From Gloeophyllum trabeum ATCC 11539 (Eukaryota; Basidiomycota; Agaricomycetes; Gloeophyllales; Gloeophyllaceae), in the NCBI RefSeq assembly GCF_000344685.1, contig NW_006920411.1, positions 2,605,910 through 2,669,909 on the forward strand: a stretch of DNA of 64,000 nt. The letters are read 5' to 3'. Below are positions 1 to 12,394 of this stretch, in pieces; position 1 is the first letter of the stretch; every line of letters begins with the position of its first letter. The notes beneath the pieces were generated by a model. It did not search any database. It was given only the letters and a program-made list of their open reading frames with translations, and was not told the DNA's origin. Both the position numbers and the translations under genes were made by a program.

Positions 1-1113
1 ACATTCACGGTGGCGCGCTCAACAACGTTGGCGAGCAGGGGCTGCGTATCGTTGGTGATGTAGACGGCGACGGGGCCGTTGATACCGCTCGGGACGACAC
101 AGCTGTCGAAGGGCAACGTGACGGAGAAGGACATGTCACCCGTGAGCATCTGGCAGCTCAATTTCTGTAATGGGGTGGATTAGCGGAGATGCATCACCGG
201 GAACTCGGGAATAATCCTACGCTAGTATCGCTGGGGATGGCATCAGATTTGAACGTCAAGGCCGTGCCAGTCGTGACAGCACCTGTGTTCGTCACAGACA
301 ATGTGGGGTTCGCTGTGATTATCATTTCTCAGCGAATGCGGCGTATCAGATAACGAGGATCACGAACCCGCAACGCCAACATCACAGCCAGAGATGAACG
401 GAGATGCGATGGCAAGCACTTCAGAGGGGGTGAATGCGAGATCGAATGCATTCGGAATGGCGGTACCGGTGCCGCTGAGGACGTTGAGGATCGTCTGGTG
501 GCGGGCTTCGGTTGTCAAGATACTCCCTGCAGCGGTCAGAAGGCTCGCATCGTCCACCAAGTGCGCGGCACCGAGGTACGCTGCGACACCGACGTTCTCG
601 ACGACACGCGCGGTAGCAGCCATGGTCTTCACATCGGTCAATGCGCTCGAAAAGTCAAAGTTGCAGTTCGTGATGGGCTTGTCGCCAAGGTCGGTGATTT
701 GCGACTATTGCGACCGACCGATGAGTCAATCTCCTGCGCTCAACGGCAGGGTGGCTAAAAACGCACCTGGAGTACCGTCGAGTGTGTCTTCTCGTCACCG
801 GCAATAACGGAGAATTGTTGGATGGGCACTTGCGCTGCTGAGAAACCAGCAGCGTTAAAATCAGACTCTTGGAACTTTGACAGCGCCTGGGTATAGAATT
901 GGGACTCTAGTTGTTCCAACACGTCGGCGAATTCTAGAAGCAACACCATGTCAGTTCTCCATGCTGCGGTATACCCAAGGAAGAGGGGTAAAACTCACTC
1001 AATACAAGGAGATCAGTCGCACTAGCCGCTCGTCTGCTCATTCTCATGGGAGCCGCCGAGACCAGGACGGGCGCCATAAGGGCAAGGATGGAGAAGGATG
1101 AAGAGAAGTACAT
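1..1113 (-). CDS. Rds1-like ferritin-fold secreted protein (partial)
   Basis: This gene is read right to left and runs off the left edge, so its C terminus is missing. The start at 1113 opens a clear signal peptide (MYFSSSFSILALM, then APVLVSAAP). Splicing at the GTGAGT donor near 998 joins DLLVL to FADVLEQLESQFYTQAL. Later exons contain GDEKTHSTVLQ, then KTMAATARVVENVGVAAYLG and ISGCDVGVAANPTLSVTNTG. This order of a ferritin-like helical bundle followed by a short beta-rich tail matches the Rds1/desiccation-related family of fungi. The biochemical role of that family is not established; Rds1 in fission yeast responds to stress and nutrients. At least four introns of 50-70 nt are visible. Family assignment is firm; function is inference. 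Confidence 0.82.
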
Positions 1114-2540
1114 TTCGTTTGTTGCTGCCGGAGATCAGGGCCTGCTGGAGAGTCAAAGGAGGGGAAGCGTCGCGTGAAAAGCGAAGGTTGTCCAGGGGCG
1201 CAGCCGGGCAGCCCAAATACAAAGAGCCTGCAACGGACTCAGCAAACAAAAAGCATGGAACTACGGAAAACATACCTTAGGCTTAAAAGAAAGAAAACGA
1301 AAGAGACGGGGAGGCCGGAGAGGGAAGGGTGAAGAAAAGGGAGCGCTGGATGCAGCCATGCCCTTAATAGCAGGCGCATGGTACCAAGGCACTGGATATG
1401 ATCAGTTCGGGGACACCGGTTAGACTACATCTCTATGGTGATGCTTTCCTTTTCCGGGCTTTTAAGCGCTGTCATTGGCTGTAACTAGCCAAAGGAGAAG
1501 CAGACAGCAGATGTGATTCCCCGATTGCCCTGACCGCGAAATTCGACCTTTCGTCGTGGTTGCTATGGCTCGTACGTACACTATGCAAACGCGCCATCCA
1601 TGCGCTGGCGTATTGACTTCGTAGCATTGCAATGGCACACCTTACATACGGTATGGGGGACTCGGAGATTGTACTATCTATCGCGTTTCCACAGCCACCA
1701 AAATCACGACAGCCTGATTCCGATCAATTCCTAAACCAGCCCTTGTGATCTGATAACTCGATCCCGGTGAGTATGTTACAGTACATATGTACGTGCTCAG
1801 TAAATAGAGCTCTTCGTCGCGGATTATTTCCCCTCTTCTCGGGGCACTATGGGAGTGCGCGGCGGAAGGATTACTGCGTGGAATTACATCAAGCCAATGG
1901 CCGCGAAGAAGGTTTCGAGAAGCCTCGGGGTATCGCCGCACCTGACGCTCGTCCACCAATCAAATGCTTTCTTTCCTACTGCCCATCATTGTCCACAGTG
2001 AACTGGCCCCTACTGGCCCTCTTTGGATTGGGCACAGGTACATACATCCTTACTGACGGTCAGTTTATAATGGAGGTAGCAAAACAGTACTATCCTTTCA
2101 CCTCGACTAGAGACGGGCGCTGTACCATGGTAGCCAGATATAAGTAAAGCAGGCTAATCCTCATGCATGCCTGGGACGGTTCCACCAGACCCGGACGCCC
2201 ACCATGTATTGACGGAACAGTTAGGCGACTCTCAAAGCCGCTCTTGACGGTACCGCCCAAGAGCTCAACGTAGAAACCCAACGAAACCGCCATTTAAATC
2301 CCCGACCTCATATTGCGCGGTACCGGACGTCCTGTCGGAGGACTACTCCGCGCGTTCCCACCCCACACTATCGAGATCTTCATAGACGAGCCAGATACAC
2401 ACCTCCAAGTTCATCACCCGGGAGAGAGCGCAGGAACTGCAATCATAGCAACAATGGTTGAATACCACCGGCGCATCATGGCAACCGCAGTGATTTTCAC
2501 CAGTGTATTCGTAGATCCCTATAAAGCATCCCAACTCCCC
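1114..2540. other. Intergenic, no recognised gene
   Basis: This is the region between the 5' end of the ferritin-like gene and the 3' end of the carboxypeptidase. The part next to 1113 should hold the ferritin-like gene's promoter. Several open frames of 60-130 codons occur on both strands, but none has a recognisable domain or consistent splice signals. I found no RNA gene or transposon end here. Confidence 0.5.
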
Positions 2541-4665
2541 TCAAAGACTTCCCCCGTCCAGCCATCTCTGCACCATAGCCAACGCCTCTGCTGGTCTATC
2601 ATGCGGAACGTGAACACGAAAAGAAGGGAGTCAGCACCACTGTTTCGAGTGGTCGGAAAACAGGAAAAACACTCATCATATGCCCCGCCCCGCGGATCGT
2701 CGCGAATGTCAGCCTCCCCGCGCTCTTCGTCTCCCCCGCCTTTCGGCCATTTACCTCCCACTCCCTCCACTCCTCCCTTGCATACGCATCCTGGCCGCTC
2801 CACTCCAGCCTGTCCACCCACAGCTTGTTGCTGACCCAATTACACTGCCAGTCGTACGTCCCGGCGTATATCAGGACCCGTACACTCCGTTCGAGGAGGC
2901 CAGCCACGTAGTACTCCGTCGGGTGGGACCACTTGTCGCTGTGCGCGACGAAGAGGCGGCCGACGTCAGACGAGCAGGCGGAGAAGTTGTTGGGGGAGGA
3001 GACGCCGAGGAGGGATCGGGTGGCGGGGAGGTCGAGGTAGGCTTTGATCGCGCCGTTCTCGAGGTAGCAGAGGTCGTCGCCAATGCACATCTGCACGTCG
3101 TCAGATCTTGTGCTTATTACTGGGCAGGGTGTCGGTACGTACCTTTGATACGTCGTATACGTTACGGCCTTGAAAGCGTGTGATTAGTTGGCGGCGAAGG
3201 CTTCACACGTGAAGGAGGCACTCACCACTAGCCCAGTAATTGGTGCTTATCTCATTGTCGCAGAAATTCACTGCGGCGGCACAGTCGATCGAGTCAAAGT
3301 AATTACCACAATGTTTCTCGATACCCTTGGTACAACGAGGTAACTAGGAAATTGTTCGACGGACTCCGATGAATGGGGTGAAGCGGGAGCCACTCACGGC
3401 CATCTTCATGCGCACACATTTGCTAATCTGTTGGATCGGAACATCCAAAGCAGCCTTTCCGCACTCGATCTCATACCGGCCTTCATAAAGCCTACGAGGA
3501 TCCCTGAGGTTTGGGTAGGCGTGGAGTAAGGACTATACGGACGTAGATATCCCAGTATTTCCGTTGCCAATAAGGACGCTCTTGAGGTTGATGGTCGGTC
3601 GGCCTTCAGCCACAGCAATCTGGTTCTGGTCGACGACTTCACTGGCAAATACGGGCAGGTACCGACCCTAGTAACAAGCCAGCCATCGAATGCACGGAGA
3701 GCACTTCATTACTGACGGGACTTACACCGTAGGATTCACCAGACATGTGGAAAGGCCGTCCCTTGAATTGGCTGAAAGTCTCGAAGAAGATAGAGATGAA
3801 TGCGTGGACGTTCTTGGCCGCCTCTTCGGTCGTCTCGACCGTTTCACCGTGGTCGGCATACGAGAATCCAACGCCGACCCTGTATATTATGTTGCTTAGA
3901 GTCGCATTCAGTCCTGTCGTCCTTTGAAACATACGGCTGGTCTAGGAAGAATATGTTTGCCTTTTCGTTCCACGAGTAAGGGTTCCACACTGTGCCGTTT
4001 GAGGAGACGTTCTTCATGTCGATCTGGCATGGTCCTGGGATGTATTAGGATCAGGATTCGGGATGTCAATTCTATACGATCTCGAAGGGGGAGATACCTA
4101 ATTCCATGAGTAATCCCATAGAAGAGGAGCAGCCAGGTCCTTCAGATAAATCACTTCTCCGTCATTTCAGCGTTCATTTGTTACGCAGATCCTTGCCCAC
4201 CTCCGTTAATCCACATCATAACATCATCTAAGGGGGGATCAGTATCCCCAGCCTGCCATGAGGTTCTGCTAGCTCCTACCTTGATCGGGGTCGTGTCGAC
4301 TCTCAAAGAAATAGAAGAAGAGGTGCTTTGCACCATAGTCGACATCCAAGTAGCCTGTATATACGCTGCGTATAGTCTTATGCCTTGGGCTCTCCGATGG
4401 AATGGCTAGATTCAGCTCACTTCACAGTTGGGTCGCAGAAGTTGGTCTTCTTCACCCGCACCTGGTGGTAGGGGAATCGAGGGTGACTCAAAACTGCGTA
4501 AGTCTCGGAAGACAATGCAGATAAATGGAGAGTCGACACGTTTGCCTCTACTCCCAAACCATTGGACGCGACGCCGCTGTCTACGAAACCAGCGGAAAAC
4601 ACGCGTTGGACACTGGCTAGAGCACAGTGCAGAAGCACAAGTACCAGAGCTTGCTCGAGCAGCAT
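2541..4665 (-). CDS. Secretory/vacuolar serine carboxypeptidase (S10 family)
   Basis: This is a multi-exon carboxypeptidase of the CPY type, which removes C-terminal residues from peptides. The ATG at 4665 starts a hydrophobic leader (MLLEQALVLVLLHCALAS) and a propeptide with FPYHQVRVKK. Family blocks follow in order: TGYLDV, MMWINGG, GPGCSSSMG, NPYSWNEKANIFFLDQPVG and VGFSYADHGETV. The catalytic Ser is in GESYG, the Asp in YAGTYDWQCNW and the His in GAGHM. NISTNYWASG-like and CSSDV segments supply the usual cysteines. The last exon (VPHDRPAEALAMVQRWL) joins in frame only through an intron with AT...AC ends (2610-2676). The gene diverges from NOP58, with 242 bp between the two start codons. 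All three catalytic residues are present, so the enzyme should be active if that intron is spliced. Confidence 0.88.
2610..2676 (-). other. Putative AT-AC intron of the carboxypeptidase
   Basis: On the minus strand the intron starts ATGAGT and ends TTCAC. It is 67 nt long and has a CTGAC branch-like motif about 20 nt before its end. Removing it joins GAGHM to VPHDRPAEALAMVQRW in frame, exactly the family sequence after the catalytic His. No GT-AG pair gives that junction. The donor looks like a U2-type site with G1 changed to A, not the U12 ATATCC type. Confidence 0.6.
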
Positions 4666-4907
4666 CTCTGAACGAGGGAGCAAGACAAAGCTGCTATTCT
4701 GACTTCAACATACACGTCTTATCACGGCAAGCACGCTCGATTGCTGCCGGCGCGATCGAACCCGAAGTTGTTTATAGACAGTTCCCACGCATACAGAACT
4801 CGAAAAATATCGTCTGCAGTTCGGCAGACGTTCAGAGCTGCAAGCGTTCGGGCCTCGGTCTATTTCTCTATTTCTTTGTGCTCCTGGTACCGGTGGTAAC
4901 CTTCGCT

Positions 4908-7041
4908 ATGTTGGTGTTATACGAGACCCCTCTTGGTTTCTGTCTGTTCAAGGTCACGGACACTGCTAAGATTACGAGTCCAGACCTATGGCAAGAGTTT
5001 GAGACGCCAGAGAAGGCTAACAAACTGTGAGCAAAGGAATTCTTCCCAGCTATCAGTCATTTTATTAACAAAATGCTACGTGCTATTGCGTGGACTGTTT
5101 ACTGTGGAACCGCAGACTAAAATTAAAAGCTCTCCACCGCTTCACGACCACCGCGACTGCCGTGGAGGAAGTCACTGCCATCCAGGAGGGAAAGATCGGC
5201 AAGGGCCTCAAAAAGTTTCTGACCGAAGAGGTGGTTGAGAAGGGGAAGGGCAAGGAGTCTCTATATGTCATTGAAAGCAAGCTCGGTATGTCTGGCTCGC
5301 ATGTCCGTGTCGCGGTAACGGACCGATATTCATGGACCCTCCCCATCGAATAGGGAGCTCAATAAAGAAGAAGCTCGGCATAACTGTCCACTCGGACAAG
5401 GACTCTCTTGACCTGTTCCGTGGTATAAGGAGTCAGATAGCTGCCTTGCTCGACGGATTGGACCCCAAGGATTTGGCTACCATGAGTTTGGGTCTCAGTC
5501 ATTCGTTATCACGGTATGTACACTCACATTGCAGGGTTAGCAGGGTCACCTTGCGCTAAACCCTCCTCCCAGATTTAAGCTCAAGTTCTCGCCGGATAAG
5601 GTCGATACTATGGTTGTGCAAGCTATCGCGCTACTAGACGACCTGGACAAGGAAATCAATATCTATTCTATGCGCGTGAAGGTGAGTAGATGCATCTATA
5701 TTTATGAAGATCCGTGCTGGAGCTAGTGCGTCTGCAGGAATGGTACGGCTGGCATTTCCCAGAACTCGTCAAGATCATCTCCGACAACCTTGCATACGCT
5801 AAGGTCGTCCGGGAAATGGGCTTCCGTACAAACGCCGCAACGACGAACTTCGCCCACATCCTACCTGAAGATCTGGAGGCAGCTGTGAAGGCAGCAGCGG
5901 AGATCTCCATGGGTACCGAGATCTCCGATTCGGATATCAACCACATACACTCGTTGTGCGACCAGGTCATCGCTATCACCGGTTACCGAACGCAGCTCGC
6001 CGAGTACTTGCGGAATCGCATGAACGCTATTGCACCGAACTTGACGGCCTTGGTGGGCGAGCTCGTCGGAGCGAGGTTAATCAGCCATGCTGGTAGCTTG
6101 TTGAACTTGGCGAAACACCCTGCGAGTACCGTCCAGATCCTTGGTGCTGAGAAGGCGCTTTTCCGAGCGCTGAAGACTAAGCATGATACACCGAAGTATG
6201 GTCTCATATACCATGTGGGGATACTCTCCTTGTCGACTGGTTTAAGAAGCTGATGAAACCCACTTCAGGCTTCGCTCATTGGCCAAGCACCGCCAAAACT
6301 CAAGGGCAAAGTAAGTGTGGGCACACTTCATGGAGGCACCAATCTGATGAGGGGATTCGTAGATGGCCCGTATGGTCGCCACGAAGGCAGCCTTGTCAAT
6401 ACGTGTCGATGCACTAACGGACACCGATGGCAAGTCAGAACCCGATGCACCCTCAATAGGTCTGGAGAACCGGGCAAAGCTGGAGTCGCGGTTACGCGCC
6501 CTGGAATATTCGGGCGACCTCGGCGGCGTGCGGCGGTTCAACGGGGAGGGCAAGAAGCAGGCGCGCTTCGAGATGACCGGCGAGACGAAGACGTACAACA
6601 CCGCCGCGGATGCTGTCGACCTCGTTCCCACGCAGCGTGAGCCAGCAGACGTCGCGATGAAGGCGGCGTTGGACGTGAAGGAGGAGAAGCGGCGGGCGAA
6701 GGAGGAGAAGAAGGCGAAGAAGAAGGCGAAGGAGGATGCTATGGAGGTGGATGGCGAGGACAAGGAGGATAAGGAGAGCAAAAAGGAGAAGAAGCGGAAG
6801 CGGCGAGAGAGCGAGGCGAACGGTGCCCCTGCGGAGTCGAAGGTACGTGAACCGTTTCGTTTATACCCATGAATGTTGCTCATCAGGACTTCCTCAGGGT
6901 GAGGAAGAGACGGAAGCTGAGCGCAAGGCTCGCAAAAAGGCTAAGAAAGCCGAAAAGGCTGCTGCTGAGGCTGCCGCCGCTGCAGGGGAATCAGAAGAGT
7001 CATCTAAGAAAAAGAAGAAGAAGGAGAAGAAGGGCGAATAG
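4908..7041 (+). CDS. NOP58: Box C/D snoRNP core protein Nop58
   Basis: This protein is the nucleolar core component of box C/D snoRNPs, which guide 2'-O-methylation and rRNA processing. The ATG at 4908 begins [16 protein letters not shown], the conserved Nop58 N terminus; the longer upstream frame is not conserved. Exons then give [49 protein letters not shown] and the Nop domain ([88 protein letters not shown]). The C-terminal tail is a long run of Lys and Glu (KKE/D type) and ends at 7041. About seven short introns are present. I looked for box C/D snoRNAs in the introns and saw none. Confidence 0.95.
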
Positions 7042-7952
7042 TTTCCTGCGCCTGCTCTGTATCTTTGTTAGTGTACATCTACTATTGGCTATATAATCTG
7101 CTTTCCTTCCCCTTCGTTCCTCTTTGTACGTGACGGGAGACGCGTCCTCGTAATCAGGTGACCGTACAGTGTATGTCACTAAGAGTCGGCACCTCTGTGG
7201 CACCTTAATTAGGCCGCCATAGGCGGCGAGAAAAAAATTTGAAACATAAACCTGGCCAAAAGATGTGTAATCCTGCATTTTCATTTTTTTGGGTGCTTAC
7301 GTAAGCATTCAAATATGGGGTCACCGAACCTAACCTCATTTATTTGAGAGCCCGCTGTGCCATGACCACTCAATATGGTTGTATGATACAGAAAATGAAG
7401 TCTCGGACGGAATTCCTGTGATAGGGAGCGTCCCATAGGTCCAAAGCAAGTAGTGTCTTCACCCTAACGCTAACCAACCACGTGGCTCGGCCCAGCTTGC
7501 CGTGATTACAAAGCTTCCCGTTATGGTTACTCCGCTACATCTCCGACCCAAATTCAAATATGAGAAGGGCCAGATTCTTAAAAGTGGGAATTTCGGGGAA
7601 ATAATCAGATGGTTCGAAAGCTCTCGTGAAAAGGAATCGATTGGTATAGTTTTCAGGACCTAAAAGTCTTTTCTCACGACCGTGATAGGATCCGCGGCTC
7701 GCCTATTGCCGAGTTGTCGGTTTTGAGCGCCTCACACTGTAATGCCGTGGAGATTTCGCTCGCGCCCCCCTATGTAAGTGGTACGATCGACTTCACCATG
7801 GGAGCGCGTGTACGTACCTTGCTGTTCGTCAATATTTCTGCTGGAAGAGTCTGTCCCGGTGGTCGTCTTTATTGCCTTCCGTGAGCCAAGAATAAGTGGA
7901 CCTTCTCAAGAACGTTGAGATTCAAGTAGTCCGGACTCTGAAAGGGGGAGCA
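7042..7952. other. Intergenic between NOP58 and ERG27
   Basis: This stretch holds the 3' flank of NOP58 and the promoter of ERG27. The only structure I see is a perfect short hairpin at 7213-7227 (GCCGCC-ATA-GGCGGC) followed by A-rich sequence. No coding segment is recognised. Confidence 0.5.
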
Positions 7953-9490
7953 ATGTCAATGGAGAAGGCTCGGCCTATAATTGTGGTTACTGGGGCAAAT
8001 AGGTATGATCCCATCAGCCTGAAGAGCTACATGTCGCTGAGTGGCCTTCTTGAAAAGTGGGATAGGCTATGGCATCTGCCAACGACTACTTTTCCAGCTT
8101 TCGCAAGCACATCCTCCAGATGCTCGGCCGCAATATCACTTGTCTTCCAAAGTCAAGCCGGTAGATGTCCAGGAACACGATCCTATATACCCATGTCCAG
8201 GCTTGACCTTGATCATGGCCTGTCGCAGCACGAAGAAAGCTGAAGAGGCTCGTACTAAACTGCTCAATCTGCTGGACGAAGAAATCGCGAGGCGGAAGAA
8301 AAGATCCAATTACGACGGCCATGCGGGGACTTTCAGGAGGAATCTGCGCCTAGAGATACAATACCTAGATTTGTCGAAGACGTCCAGCGTGCTCAAATTC
8401 GGAGATGAGATCTCTAAAAAGTATGTGACCCTTCCGCACTATGTCAATCCCGACATTACCAAACTCTCGTTGATCCCCGTCTTTCCAGTTATCCCTATGT
8501 TTCCCACTTAATCTGTAATGCGGGCGTCGTCAATCTTATTGGCATCGACTGGCCAGAGGCCATCAAGGAGGTGCTAACTCGACCGCTCACCGCTGTCACC
8601 GCACCAGCATTCTACAGGCAAGCGGTGGGCCAGCTGAGCGATGATGGCCTGGGGTGGGTCTGGCAGTGCAATGTCTTTGGACATTATGTCCTAGTGAGTG
8701 TTGGTGCTTGACCTCCCGAATTCAGTAAATTGACCCGCGACGTGTACGCAGTATCGGACACTCCAGAAACTACTCTCGTCCACGCCAGAGTCGTTGAGAC
8801 CTGCGCGGGTGATCTGGACGTCATCTTTAGAGGGTCACCGCAGTTCCTTGGACCTGGATGATTACCAACTTCTGAAGACTGAGCATTCATACGAAGCATC
8901 CAAATATCAGACGGAATTGATCGCGACACATCTATCGCGTCAGACCGCGTCGAAGGGCAAAATAATGCATTTCGTATCCCATCCAGGCGTTGTCCATACC
9001 AACGTGTTCTCCGCTGCGCTAACGTGGTTCACCGATGCACTGAAAATTCTGGCCTTCTACTTCGTGAGTGATTCTTGTCGGTTTCTGTCGTATCACTGAA
9101 CTGATCGCGCGTCAGGCCCGAATGCTTGGGTCGCCCAATCACCCTATCACTCCGCTCAAGGGGGCCATCTCCGCAGTCCATCTTTGCCTGGTTTCTCTCT
9201 CAGTGGTTCCGCTATACCTTGCCAACCTGAAGTCTACTCCTCAAGGAAATGGAGCTGCTAACGGCCTTGCAAATGGGATGAAGGCGGCGACATCTCCGAG
9301 CTGGCTTGATCCACCGGTGAAATTTGGGTCAGAAACGGACCGGTGGGGAAATCCTCGAATAGGCATACAGGAAATCAACAAGTGGCGGGACAACGAGCGC
9401 GACACTGCCCTGTTAGTGGAACGTTGCGAGAGGTTGTACAGAGGGCTGGTTGAAGCGGAGGGACGAACTTGGACTGACCCGGACGCATAG
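7953..9490 (+). CDS. ERG27: 3-ketosteroid (3-keto sterol) reductase, ergosterol C-4 demethylation
   Basis: This is a short-chain dehydrogenase that reduces the 3-keto sterol formed during removal of the C-4 methyl groups in ergosterol synthesis, at the ER or lipid particle. The start at 7953 gives MSMEKARPIIVVTGAN. Splicing gives the Rossmann motif TGANSGIGYG. LTLIMACRSTKKAEEA and the YPYVSHLICNAGVV strand (SDR NAG motif) follow. The catalytic YEASK motif is in HSYEASKYQTELIATHL, with the preceding Ser in IWTSSLEG. The ERG27-specific long insert and C-terminal part (PTKFGSETDRWGN-like, RERCERLYRGLVEAEGRTW-like) end at 9490. An in-frame ATG lies upstream at 7896; 7953 fits the family better. 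Four or five introns are present. Confidence 0.9.
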
Positions 9491-9771
9491 CATCATCATC
9501 GCGGACTTAGATACTTACACATATTCTACAGTCACATCAATAATGCGACGTACGTAAGAAAGAGCCTTTGGGGTACTCTCTCGTTTGTGTGATTGAAACA
9601 GCATAAAGGGGGTGCTGTCATGATCAAGCGTAGTAACCTGACTGGACTGTCCATGATTTGACAGTTGCCGAACCCCCTCCTTGCACGCTGATATTGCTCA
9701 ACGGGGCGACGAAGGCCATTTGCACCCATCTGTGGCGGTTGGGTTAGCACTGCAATGCAGTATCATGTCGG

Positions 9772-12394
9772 TCAGGACACGCACGCTTCGACGGTCGCGT
9801 TATTGTACTGGCTTAACGGCTCTCCGAACCAGCCCACCTGCTTTCCAGCCTGCCAGACTCCCGTGCCTTGCAGTTGTGTCGTGGCTACAGTGATCGGCTG
9901 CGCGCCAAAATCGATGACAGTGGTAGCATTCGTCGTCAAGTTCCTCAGAGGGTACTCGGCGCCGTTACTGGCTCGCATGACCAGCGGCTGTCCATTCTGC
10001 AAGGTAAGCAAGGTGTCTGGACCGGTGATTTTCAGTATCGTTGACGGGGAGGACAGTGAAAGGGCCAGCGCGTATGTGTGATTCAAGCCGAGAGACCCGA
10101 GGGGGGTAATCAAAGACCCTCCGGAGAGGATGACCAGACCTGACGAAGTGAGGTTGACGGGACCCAATACATGCGCGTTGTATCCGTTTCCGCTCAGGTC
10201 CGTCAACCCTGATCTGGAGAAGTCGTATGATAAGACAGTTGGGCCCTTGCTAGCAACAAATCTGTTAAGATTCTGCCCCGGTGCGATATTCTCCAGGTAT
10301 TCCCGGACCGAATCGTACGCTTCCATTTTTAAGCTGTTGGCGCCCCAGCTTAGAGCGCCGGCGACACTGGCGCACACGGAATTAGGCGCGAAGCAAGGCA
10401 ATCACTATAGCATAAGCTACCTTATAAGAACCCTGGTCTCGTAGAATGCTTCCAGGTCCGTGCTAGCCCTGGGACCGTTATCGTTCCAAACAGGTGCGAT
10501 GGCACCCCTAAGCAAGGGTGTCGTCGGCGAGGGATTGTACGGGATGTCAGTCCAGTTGAAGAGCGACGTGTTCCATGTGAGACCCGGAACTGGGGGATCG
10601 CCAAAGTCGAAGAAACGTGTTAAGTTAGTCGTCGGAGGATACGAGTCGCTCTAAAAGAGTTCTATAGGTTACTGGAACTTGATGTGGTACCACCACGTCT
10701 GTTGACTCACATATTTCAGAACCTAAAACATGGATCAGATATTCTGGGCTGGGAAACCAATCTGCGACACTGACTTCGTAAAACACCCAATCTTGTGAAT
10801 TTATGACAGGGTAACCTTTTTGGATCAGGGCATACGGGTCAGTCGCGAACAGAGCCCTGGTCAACCATAAACAACATAGCCCATAATCGAGCCTCATAAC
10901 GGAATAACACACCAATGTTGTATAATTACGTCCTTGTCAATACTAGTTGTATTGGATGGCTCATCCGTCCCCTATATCCCGGTCCGGTAGAACTTAGCGT
11001 GACGAGGGCCAATTGTATGAAACGTCGGAGATCTGGCGATACGTACCCAAGCTCTGATGTGCTTTCCACGTCCCTTGATCAAGGTGTTCAGGTCATTGAC
11101 GAAGGTGATATACTCATCCGCGAGGTCCGAAGGGTATTCGTCTAGGCAATCAAGGTCACTCGTGAAGTTCCCGCGTAGGAGTGTCGAAGAATAACCACCC
11201 ACCTGCTCCAATACATACCTCCTGCGTTTCAAACCACGGAAGGAACTCAGTCCATATATTCTCCACCATTTCCGTCACACCAGGGATAGACAGGTTGAGC
11301 AGCGTCTACGGATATGCGATGAGAAGACGGGCAATACGCCCTACTGTTCTGCCTCACCGGGTCAGTGTCGATGTACACCTGCTTCCCCATGCTATCCTGC
11401 CACTGACTCAAGGGCAGGGCGTGGCCTGGCGCCTCGATTTCCGGGATGACGGTCACCCCCCGGGCTGCGCAAGATGATTGGAAGGCGGCGAATGTCGCTT
11501 GATCGTAGGATTCATTTCTAGAGACATGACATGAGTTGCTGCAAAGTCAGCGACATGACTCTGTGACTCACTGGTGAGCTAGTCCTGAAAATGCTGGATT
11601 GTTCGACCACAAGCGAAACCGGGCATAGTATGACCGCCATTCTTCCGTGCTGTTATCAGGTTACCATTGGTTCGTTATATGGCGCTTATCAGAAGACGTA
11701 CGCAGCCGGATACACGTTATCACTAAGATGGACATGGAACTCGTTGAGTTTGAAGAACGACAAGTAATGGCAGAATTCCGTGAGGTACTACAGAGAATTC
11801 TCAATACCATACAGTCCACTGCCGCGCGGAAAACAATACCTCGGCACTGTACCAGTGCCTAGCGGCGTCCAGCATATGGCCTCTGATTCCATAGTCGGGG
11901 CCGTCTACGATCTCGCCGGCAGGGAACCAGCCCCCATTCAAAGCAGCAGCTTGCAAGAGGGTTCTCGTGGCCCACCAAGCGCCTCTGGCGCCGGACCCTT
12001 CAATAGTGATCAGACTAGCGGAAGAAGAGACGCGATAGCCTTCGCCGGTGCTTGTTCCATCCAGCAGAGTAGTCGTATTGTGAGTAATTGTCAGAAAGAT
12101 ACCATAGTCAGGCGGTGATGTCCCGGCTTTCAGGGTTGGTTGGGAATTATATGCAGAAGCGAGGTCTTCGGCGAATAACGACGCGAATGCGTGCAAAGAG
12201 GGAGGAATAAGAGTCATGCCGTCCGCGTCCGAGTAATTTTGGTAGGCCGCGTCGACGACGATTGTGACGGGCGCAAACAAAGGAAACGGGGGTGCTGACG
12301 ACAATGTCCATGACCGGGGTTGAGGCAGTACATTCAAGTTGTAGCATTTCGCAACGAGAGGGAGCACCAATAACGAGAGCAGCAGGGCAAACAT
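9772..12394 (-). CDS. Glycoside hydrolase family 20 beta-N-acetylhexosaminidase
   Basis: This GH20 enzyme releases terminal N-acetylhexosamine, for example from chitin oligomers or glycans. The ATG at 12394 starts a signal peptide (MFALLLSLLVLPLVAKC). The GH20 N-terminal domain contains NVLPQPRSW and GEGYRVSSSASLITIEG. The TIM barrel starts at YGIRGHMLDAARHWYS and YLTEFCHYLSFFKLNEFHVHLSDN. VTVIPEIEAPGHALPLSQWQ and the catalytic Asp-Glu pair in CIGADEYPSDLADEYITFVN follow; the pair is restored by splicing at a GTGGGT donor. A C-terminal domain (DLSGNGYNAHV, a LamG-like fold by inference) ends at 9772. The gene is convergent with ERG27 (281 bp apart) and divergent from CTU1. Confidence 0.9.

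Noticed and set aside
1678..2293. Open frames of 67-126 codons on both strands
   Set aside because: Mutually overlapping, no domain, no codon bias like neighbours and no splice context.
2601..2720. Conventional GT-AG splice for the last carboxypeptidase intron
   Set aside because: The possible GT donors (GTGTTT and others) with any AG acceptor give a different frame and lose the conserved VPHDRPAEALAMVQRW block.
5030..5700. Intronic snoRNA in NOP58
   Set aside because: Introns are about 55-95 nt and lack paired C and D boxes.
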